Of a stretch of 13,420 bases of DNA, positions 13,342-13,420 are shown piece after piece (the stretch's first letter is position 1; every line of letters starts with the position of its first letter). This DNA is from Microcaldota archaeon (GTDB taxonomy: Archaea; Iainarchaeota; Iainarchaeia; Iainarchaeales; JAGVWC01), in contig JAHJAQ010000059.1 of NCBI GenBank assembly GCA_018813975.1, forward strand, positions 1 through 13,420, read 5' to 3'. The notes under the pieces were generated by a model. It saw only the letters and a program-made list of their open reading frames with translations. It had not been told where the DNA came from and made no database searches. The position numbers and the translations under genes are program-made.

Positions 13342-13420
13342 ATGAAAATCAGTTATGATAAAGAAGCAGATGCGCTTTATATTCGCCTTCGACAAGGACA
13401 TTTTGCTAAAAACAAAAAAT
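13342..13420 (+). CDS. DUF2283 family protein, N-terminal part (truncated by window edge)
   Basis: Twenty-six codons are visible from the ATG at 13342 to the window edge. MKISYDKEADALYIRLRQG is a near-textbook DUF2283 start: the family opens with a Tyr-Asp-x-Glu-Ala-Asp-Ala-Leu-Tyr-Ile block. Full members are about 60-80 residues, so most of the gene lies outside. It follows the DUF4258 gene by one base, so the two are surely co-transcribed. In such pairs DUF2283 would be the likely antitoxin or regulator, by analogy only. Confidence 0.8.
   Translation, partial: MKISYDKEADALYIRLRQGHFAKNKK

Noticed and set aside
1..13420. CRISPR array, tRNA or rRNA genes, insertion sequence
   Set aside because: No regularly spaced repeats, tRNA cloverleaf, rRNA segment, transposase or terminal inverted repeats were found on reading both strands.

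Overview
The window is archaeal chromosomal DNA, AT-rich and densely packed. The informational genes are archaeal types: ribosomal proteins S15 and S3Ae, the rRNA-processing GTPase Nog1, UPF0147, and both subunits of the archaea-specific family-D DNA polymerase. CDP-archaeol synthase (CarS) shows that the cell makes archaeal ether lipids. Gene starts show archaeal TATA elements and GGTGA/GAGG-type ribosome binding sites, and at least one transcript looks leaderless. The compact layout and short proteins would suit a DPANN-type lineage such as Diapherotrites or Micrarchaeota, but this is inference and I cannot fix the lineage from the sequence.

Layout. Positions 1-140 hold the 3' end of an unrecognised plus-strand gene. 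It converges on an orphan three-helix membrane protein (626-255, minus). A divergent promoter region then leads into a tightly overlapped plus-strand operon: rps15 (757-1236), rps3ae (1248-1883) and a DUF92 membrane protein (1883-2575). After a 149-bp gap come carS (2725-3231) and, one base later, an archaeosortase/exosortase-family gene (3233-3733). These converge, 7 bp apart, on the minus-strand secF-secD operon (6470-5409 and 5405-3741). A 162-bp divergent promoter region separates secF from nog1 (6633-7655). Then follow the UPF0147 gene (7742-8020), the PolD small subunit DP1 (8078-9598) and the large subunit DP2 (9608-13063). The window closes with a DUF4258 gene (13128-13340) and the start of a DUF2283 gene (13342 to the edge), a pair that looks like a toxin-antitoxin module.

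How the genes may work together. The 5' third couples translation genes to membrane biogenesis. DUF92 (relatives of phytyl-phosphate kinase), CarS (CDP-archaeol), the archaeosortase (C-terminal processing and lipid anchoring of exported proteins) and SecDF (driving export) can be read as one export-and-lipid-anchoring neighbourhood. The 3' half couples ribosome assembly (Nog1) to the replicative polymerase PolD, whose large subunit ends in a PCNA-binding-like motif. The most interesting signal is the near-fused carS-archaeosortase pair, because the enzyme that activates the archaeal lipid lies directly beside an enzyme family whose haloarchaeal member leads to lipid attachment.
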